NCBI GenBank assembly: GCA_900555635.1
Contig: USLU01000115.1
Location: 1-11,068 of the forward strand
Source of the DNA: an uncultured Bacteroides sp.
GTDB taxonomy: Bacteria; Bacteroidota; Bacteroidia; Bacteroidales; Bacteroidaceae
Reading direction: 5' to 3'
Length of the DNA stretch: 11,068 nucleotides
Position 1 is the stretch's first letter. Each line of letters opens with the position of its first letter. The notes beneath the pieces are model-generated. The model searched no databases, was not told the DNA's origin, and saw only the letters and a program-made list of their open reading frames with translations. Of the stretch, positions 7,001-11,068 are shown in pieces. A program made the translations under genes and the position numbers.

Positions 7001-9280
7001 ATGAGAAAATTCTTTTTATTGATTTGTTTTTTAAGCAGTGTACTATGGATACAGGCTAAGGACTTCACACAGTACGTCAGCCCGTTGGTAGGTACACAGT
7101 CTAGTTTTGAACTTTCTACGGGTAATACTTACCCTGCTATTGCCCGTCCCTGGGGTATGAACTTCTGGACTCCGCAGACCGGAAAAATGGGCGATGGATG
7201 GCAATATGTATATACCGCCAACAAAATCCGTGGATTCAAGCAAACCCACCAGCCCAGTCCGTGGATTAACGACTACGGTCAGTTCTCCATTATGCCGGTG
7301 GTTGGCAATCCCGAATTTAACGAAGACAAACGCGCCAGCTGGTTTTCGCATAAAGGCGAAGTGGCAATGCCCCATTACTATAAGGTGTACTTGGCCGAAC
7401 ATGACGTGGTGACAGAGTTTACCCCTACGGATCGTGCGGTCTTGTTCCGTTTCACTTTCCCCGAGAATGACCATTCTTATATAGTAGTCGATGCCTTTGA
7501 TAAAGGTTCCTACGTGAAGATACTTCCGGAGCAGAACCGTATCATCGGTTATACTACCCGTAATAGCGGAGGTGTTCCGGCTAACTTCAAGAACTATTTC
7601 GTGATTGAGTTTGACAAGCCGTTCACTTATAAAGCTTCCGTTGCCAACGGTGCTTTGAAAGAGAACAACCTCGAAGAGACGGCAGATCATGCCGGTGCTA
7701 TTATCGGTTTCAAAACCCGCAAAGGCGAAGTGGTGCATGCCCGTGTAGCATCCTCCTTTATCAGTCCTGAGCAAGCCGACAGAAACTTGAAAGAGCTGGG
7801 CAACGACAGCTTCGAAGCTTTGGTGCAAAAAGGTCAGGCTGCCTGGAATCAGGTTCTGGGAAAGATCGACGTAGAAGGTGGGAACCTGGATCAGACCCGT
7901 ACATTCTACTCTTGTCTGTACCGTTCCGTACTTTTCCCCCGTTCCTTCTATGAACTGGATGAGACGGGAAATCCCGTTCATTACAGCCCCTATAACGGAC
8001 AAGTATTGCCCGGATATATGTATACCGATACAGGCTTTTGGGATACTTTCCGTTGTCTGTTCCCCTTCCTTAACCTGATGTATCCATCGGTTAACAAGCA
8101 GATACAGGAAGGTCTGATCAATACCTATAAAGAAAGCGGCTTCTTCCCCGAATGGGCAAGTCCCGGTCATCGTGGCTGCATGATTGGCAATAACTCGGCT
8201 TCCGTTCTTGCCGATGCCTATCTGAAAGGTGTGAAGGTAGAGGATGTAAACACGCTCTACGAAGGATTGATTCACGGTACGAAGAATGTACACCCCAAAG
8301 TATCTTCTACCGGACGTCTTGGATATGAATATTACAATGAACTGGGTTATGTGCCTTACGACGTGAAAATTAATGAGAACACTGCCCGTACTTTGGAATA
8401 TGCATACAATGACTGGTGTATCTACCAGATGTCTAAGGCTTTGAACCGCCCCAAGAAGGAGCAGAAGCTCTTTGCGAGCCGTGCCATGAACTACAAGAAT
8501 GTGTTCGACAAGGAAAGCAAACTGATGCGTGGCCGTAACAAGGACGGACAATTCCAGTCACCATTTTCTCCTTTGAAGTGGGGAGATGCCTTTACCGAAG
8601 GCAATAGCTGGCATTATTCATGGTCGGTATTCCATGACCCTCAAGGTCTGATTGATTTAATGGGCGGCAAAGAAAGCTTCGTTCAGATGTTGGATTCCGT
8701 GTTTATCGTTCCCCCCTTGTTCGATGACAGCTATTACGGTCAGGTGATCCACGAAATACGCGAAATGACCGTGATGAATATGGGTAACTATGCTCATGGC
8801 AACCAACCTATACAGCACATGATTTACATGTACAACTATGCCGGAGAGCCTTGGAAAGCACAATACTGGTTGCGTCAGGTGATGAACCGTATGTACACTG
8901 CCGGTCCCGATGGTTATTGTGGTGACGAGGATAACGGGCAGACTTCTGCTTGGTATGTATTCTCCGCATTAGGTTTCTATCCGGTTTGCCCGGGTACGGA
9001 TGAGTATGTACTGGGTGCTCCATTGTTCAAAAAGGCTACGCTCCACTTTGAGAATGGCAATAGCTTGACAATTGATGCAGCTAATAATTCTGCCGATAAT
9101 CTTTATATCGAGTCTCTCCGGTTGAACGGAAATAATTATAGCAAGAATTTCTTGAAACATAGCGATCTGATAAAGGGTGGTGTCCTGAATTTTGAAATGG
9201 GTAACAAGCCCAACATGCAAAGAGGCATCCAACCGGAAGATCTGCCTTACTCTTTCTCTACTGAATTGAAAAAGAAGTAA
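7001..9280 (+). CDS. GH92 family alpha-1,2-mannosidase, secreted (BT3990-like)
   Basis: The 759-residue protein starts with a cleavable signal peptide (MRKFFLLICFLSSVLWIQA, likely cut before Lys20) and no lipobox, suggesting a periplasmic enzyme that removes terminal alpha-1,2-mannose from high-mannose glycans. The N-terminal domain has QYVSPLVGTQSSFELSTGNT at 24-42 and QTHQPSPWINDYGQFSIMP at 81-99. The residues I recall for BT3990 of B. thetaiotaomicron fall at the same numbers: Trp88 (+1 mannose contact), Glu533 (acid, in FTEGNSWHYSW), His584-Glu585 (alpha-1,2 selectivity, in QVIHEIRE), Asp642 and Asp644 (base region, in GDEDNGQTSAWYVF). This identity in numbering points to an orthologue, pending alignment. 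The gene sits 246 bp after the anti-sigma gene and is bracketed by two long inverted repeats. It shares only the family core with the GH92 at 2818-5046, so it is not a recent duplicate. Confidence 0.95.
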   Translation: MRKFFLLICFLSSVLWIQAKDFTQYVSPLVGTQSSFELSTGNTYPAIARPWGMNFWTPQTGKMGDGWQYVYTANKIRGFKQTHQPSPWINDYGQFSIMPVVGNPEFNEDKRASWFSHKGEVAMPHYYKVYLAEHDVVTEFTPTDRAVLFRFTFPENDHSYIVVDAFDKGSYVKILPEQNRIIGYTTRNSGGVPANFKNYFVIEFDKPFTYKASVANGALKENNLEETADHAGAIIGFKTRKGEVVHARVASSFISPEQADRNLKELGNDSFEALVQKGQAAWNQVLGKIDVEGGNLDQTRTFYSCLYRSVLFPRSFYELDETGNPVHYSPYNGQVLPGYMYTDTGFWDTFRCLFPFLNLMYPSVNKQIQEGLINTYKESGFFPEWASPGHRGCMIGNNSASVLADAYLKGVKVEDVNTLYEGLIHGTKNVHPKVSSTGRLGYEYYNELGYVPYDVKINENTARTLEYAYNDWCIYQMSKALNRPKKEQKLFASRAMNYKNVFDKESKLMRGRNKDGQFQSPFSPLKWGDAFTEGNSWHYSWSVFHDPQGLIDLMGGKESFVQMLDSVFIVPPLFDDSYYGQVIHEIREMTVMNMGNYAHGNQPIQHMIYMYNYAGEPWKAQYWLRQVMNRMYTAGPDGYCGDEDNGQTSAWYVFSALGFYPVCPGTDEYVLGAPLFKKATLHFENGNSLTIDAANNSADNLYIESLRLNGNNYSKNFLKHSDLIKGGVLNFEMGNKPNMQRGIQPEDLPYSFSTELKKK

Positions 9281-9310
9281 TGGAAGTTCCTGCCTGACGC
9301 AGGTAGAGTT

Positions 9311-9384
9311 GATTTAAATGAGGAATGAAGAATTACCTATGCGATGTGTGTTGCATAGGTAATTCTTCATTCCTCATTTAAATC
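9311..9384 (+). terminator. Perfect 32-bp inverted repeat after the second GH92 (likely bidirectional terminator or processed hairpin)
   Basis: The arms 9311-9342 and 9353-9384 are perfect complements over 32 bp around a 10-nt loop (GATGTGTGTT). The outer ends are GATTTAAATGAGG and CCTCATTTAAATC; the inner ends are ACCTATGC and GCATAGGT. It begins 31 nt after the GH92 stop codon. The position suggests transcript ending or 3'-end protection, but no T run follows on either strand, and 32 perfect pairs are far more than a terminator needs. A small mobile-type hairpin element is the other reading. Confidence 0.65.
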
Positions 9385-9417
9385 CTTTATAGCTAGAGTA
9401 AGTATTTATTAATAGGT

Positions 9418-9507
9418 TAAATGTTATATATAGAAAGTCCATCTTTCGCAATTCTCTACGTAGGAAGTATTGGAAGGAAAGGACTGTAATTTAATATATA
9501 ACATTTA
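9418..9507 (+). other. Structured element upstream of a small ORF
   Basis: A perfect 14-bp outer stem pairs TAAATGTTATATAT (9418-9431) with ATATATAACATTTA (9494-9507). Inside it AGTCC (9436-9440) pairs with GGACT (9481-9485), and TTTC (9443-9446) can pair with GAAA (9477-9480), leaving an apical loop of about 30 nt. The element ends 5 nt before the ATG at 9513. It could be an RNA leader controlling that small gene, a separate small RNA, or a DNA-level symmetry. No known riboswitch class was recognised. Confidence 0.45.
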
Positions 9508-9512
9508 TAACT

Positions 9513-9723
9513 ATGGTAAAAAAAAACGGGTAAAACCGAATTGGCAGCTTTTAAACAGTTTAATGGATTTGCCAGGCATCTGATTGACACAGATACCGAA
9601 TTGAGTATTCAAGCCTCTGATGAAGCTAAGAAAACAATCAAAATGATGCACTGGCTCGTCAACGAGCATGTAAAAAGTAAAGAAGAAAGGAGAGAGGAGC
9701 ACGAAAAAAAACTCTTTCCTTAA
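9513..9723 (+). CDS. Small charged protein of unknown function, apparently frameshifted in an A9 run
   Basis: I do not recognise this family. The ATG at 9513 opens MVKKKRVKPN but stops at 24 codons' length in its own frame. The frame that stays open to the TAA at 9721-9723 joins if the A run at 9518-9526 had eight rather than nine residues. The product would then be about 69 residues, starting MVKKTGKTELAAFKQFNGFA, with a middle helix-like part (SDEAKKTIKMMHWLVNEHVK) and a very charged end (KSKEERREEHEKKLFP). Without a shift, translation of the open frame could only begin at the TTG at 9541 (60 residues) or later. A sequencing error, a true mutation, phase variation or transcriptional slippage on the A run are all possible. 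It lies between the structured element at 9418-9507 and the VirE-N gene. Confidence 0.5.
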
Positions 9724-9831
9724 ATTATGCTAAAAGAACTATTCCGTACTTTCTGTTTATATGACACTTATACAGAGCGAACTATGAATTGAAACTACGG
9801 AAAAACGGAAAAGTAGGTAATAGAATAGTTG

Positions 9832-9839
9832 TAAATTTG
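9832..9839 (+). promoter_or_regulatory. Possible -7 box for the VirE-N gene
   Basis: TAAATTTG matches the TAnnTTTG consensus fully and is 54 bp upstream of the ATG at 9894. Transcription would start near 9845, the first base of the 26-bp palindrome. No TTTG is visible 19-21 bp upstream (that stretch is A/G rich), so activity may depend on another factor. Confidence 0.45.
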
Positions 9840-9844
9840 AACAC

Positions 9845-9870
9845 GCTTAGCGACAATATTGTCGCTAAGC
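9845..9870. promoter_or_regulatory. Perfect 26-bp palindrome upstream of the VirE-N gene
   Basis: The half-site GCTTAGCGACAAT is followed at once by its exact complement, giving 13+13 bp with no spacer. It starts 5 bp after the -7-like box and ends 23 bp before the ATG at 9894. A site of this kind suits a dimeric repressor at the start of transcription. As RNA it would form a hairpin with a small central loop at the very 5' end of the message. No T run follows, so a terminator is unlikely. Confidence 0.6.
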
Positions 9871-9893
9871 AGATTGTATAAATCAAAAATGAA

Positions 9894-11068
9894 ATGTTAT
9901 CTATTTCTAAAACTTCCGAAGCCATTTCGGAATTTCCAAGCGTGCGAAGTAAGCAGGCACGCACCATTAGCATTAAACAGTATTTAGAGATCATCAGCAG
10001 CGAACGATACCGCCTTAGGGTGGAGAAGTATCGGCAGCTGAAAGCATTGCCCGGACACGAAGCAGAAGCACAAGCCATTAAAGACGCCATGCCCTGCATC
10101 GTGCCCGCAGGCATCTGTAACGAAGGACATGCGGTGAAGAACCTGGTAGAAATCAGCGGAATGCTCTGTATCGACCTCGATCACACCGGCAACCGTACCC
10201 AGGAAATCTTCCTGCTCCTGCAACAACTGCCTTGGGTAGTGGGAGCGCACTTCAGCATCTCTTACGAAGGTGTAAAAGCCTTTGTACGCGTCAGTAAAGA
10301 AGACGTAAGGCAGAAGTATGCCGCACTCTACGCCGCCGTGGGAAGTGCCGTAGCAAAGCATGTGAACCATCCTTACGATGACAAGTGCAAGATACTGACA
10401 CAACCCTGCTTTTACTCCTGGCATCCCGAGGCATACTTCAATGAAGCAGCTACGGTGTTTGTAATGGCCGAGGAGACGAACTTGCCAACAATCACCGACG
10501 AGCCTTCGCAGGCAGCAACCGACCCTTCGCAGGCAGCAACTAAACCTTTGCCAGCTGCCACCGCCCCTTCGCCCACTGAAGCCGAACCCGGCTTTTTGGC
10601 GCAATTTCTCGACACCTTCGAGCGTCGCAACCCCTTCATCCGCGGCAGCCGTAACAGTCTTGCCCTGAAGCTGGGAAGAACGGCACGGAGTAAAGGATTT
10701 TCAAAATCAGAAACCGAAGAGATCGTGCAACTTTTCGCCCGTCATTACGCAAACGCCGATTTCACGGAGGAAGATATACGTAAAAGGGTACTCGCTGGAT
10801 ATCAATTCGTTGAAGAGCAAAAAGCGCAGGATTTGAAGGAGGGTAGGGTTCAAAAAGGGTTCAGGGTCACTATGACCCCTCCCGACACCCCAAATGAGGA
10901 GGATAGTGCCGAAGAAGTGTTGGAAAATAATGACGCCCTCCGTGCGCAGGCACCCTACATTCCCGATGATGTTTTTCCCCGTCTGCCCGACTTCCTGAAG
11001 CGTTGCGTGGCACATGCCACCGACAAGCGCGAACGCGACCTCTTGCTGCTGGGATGCCTCAACAGTCT
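9894..11068 (+). CDS. VirE-N (BT4734-like) domain protein, primase/helicase-like, partial at window edge
   Basis: This frame is open from the ATG at 9894 to the window edge, 391 complete codons. Residues 1-190 look like the BT4734-like/VirE N-terminal domain common in Bacteroidales, with KNLVEISGMLCIDLDHTGN (D94 and D96 in an acidic DLD core that resembles the metal site of primase-polymerase folds) and VVGAHFSISYEGVKAFVRV. A proline/alanine linker of four heptads follows (204-231). A second helical region then runs from about 233 to 310 (NPFIRGSRNSLALKLGR, SETEEIVQLFA). From about 354 (PYIPDDVFPRLPDFLKRC, then ERDLLLLGCLNS) it resembles the start of a DUF3987 ATPase/helicase-like domain, which is cut off. 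An ATG at 9889 is in another frame and stops early. Role in DNA replication or a mobile element is inferred. Base composition is richer in GC than the non-coding DNA before it. Confidence 0.85.
   Translation, partial: MLSISKTSEAISEFPSVRSKQARTISIKQYLEIISSERYRLRVEKYRQLKALPGHEAEAQAIKDAMPCIVPAGICNEGHAVKNLVEISGMLCIDLDHTGNRTQEIFLLLQQLPWVVGAHFSISYEGVKAFVRVSKEDVRQKYAALYAAVGSAVAKHVNHPYDDKCKILTQPCFYSWHPEAYFNEAATVFVMAEETNLPTITDEPSQAATDPSQAATKPLPAATAPSPTEAEPGFLAQFLDTFERRNPFIRGSRNSLALKLGRTARSKGFSKSETEEIVQLFARHYANADFTEEDIRKRVLAGYQFVEEQKAQDLKEGRVQKGFRVTMTPPDTPNEEDSAEEVLENNDALRAQAPYIPDDVFPRLPDFLKRCVAHATDKRERDLLLLGCLNS
10503..10586 (+). repeat. 21-bp tandem repeat coding a heptad Pro/Ala linker
   Basis: Inside the VirE-N gene four 21-bp units encode PSQAATD, PSQAATK, PLPAATA and PSPTEAE (residues 204-231). 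The first two share an identical 17-bp block, CCTTCGCAGGCAGCAAC, at 10503 and 10524. The repeat separates the N-terminal domain from the following helical region and looks like a flexible linker whose length may vary between strains. Confidence 0.75.

Noticed and set aside
7043..8551. A 502-codon open frame on the minus strand, antisense to the second GH92 gene
   Set aside because: It lies fully inside a confidently identified GH92 gene and shows no recognisable motif. Its openness follows from the codon use of the gene on the other strand.
9724..9786. A 21-codon frame starting with the ATG at 9728
   Set aside because: It is too short, has no motif and no start signal.
9742..9802. A 12-bp inverted repeat with one mismatch (TTCCGTACTTTC and GAAACTACGGAA)
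   Set aside because: The arms are 37 nt apart with a mismatch in the middle, so the stem would be weak compared with the others nearby. It was not raised to a feature.
9984..10604. A 206-codon minus-strand open frame opposite the VirE-N gene
   Set aside because: The plus strand is open from 9894 to the edge with clear domain motifs. The minus frame has no motif and is rich in Cys, Gly and Arg, as shadows often are.

Overview
The window looks like chromosomal DNA from a gut Bacteroidales bacterium, most likely Bacteroides. The signs are the TTTG / TAnnTTTG promoter layout, the scarcity of Shine-Dalgarno sites, an ECF sigma factor paired with a FecR-type anti-sigma factor carrying a DUF4974-like tail, two GH92 alpha-mannosidases, and a VirE-N (BT4734-like) protein. 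Identifications rest on motif reading and memory; no database search was possible.

Region by region. Positions 1-628 (minus strand) hold the ribosomal protein pair rplU-rpmA with a well-formed promoter and a structured leader RNA; rpmA runs off the left edge. Positions 694-2682 (minus) encode a 662-residue fusion of a HAD phosphatase to a membrane protein with a zinc ribbon (DUF3667-like). Positions 2818-9280 (plus) form a glycan-use cluster: a GH92 lipoprotein, a degenerate 24-bp tandem repeat, an ECF sigma factor, its FecR-like anti-sigma factor, a long inverted repeat, and a second, secreted GH92. Positions 9281-9893 are mostly non-coding but rich in structure: a perfect 32-bp inverted repeat, a second structured element, a small gene that appears frameshifted in an A9 run, and a perfect 26-bp palindrome. 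From 9894 to the right edge runs the start of a VirE-N/primase-like protein.

How the genes may work together. The sigma/anti-sigma pair is expected to sense a host or yeast mannan or N-glycan fragment through a TonB-dependent (SusC-like) transporter that is not in the window, and to switch on the mannosidases. The second GH92 carries W88, E533, H584-E585, D642 and D644 at exactly the residue numbers I recall for B. thetaiotaomicron BT3990, a characterised alpha-1,2-mannosidase. The first GH92 lacks the His-Glu pair and probably cuts another alpha-mannosidic linkage. The order GH92-sigma-FecR-GH92 recalls the B. thetaiotaomicron high-mannose N-glycan locus (BT3983-BT3994).

No tRNA, rRNA, CRISPR array, transposase or integrase was seen. 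The least explained parts are the long perfect hairpins flanking the second GH92, the A9 frameshift, the palindrome at the putative start of the primase-like transcript, and the HAD-DUF3667 fusion.
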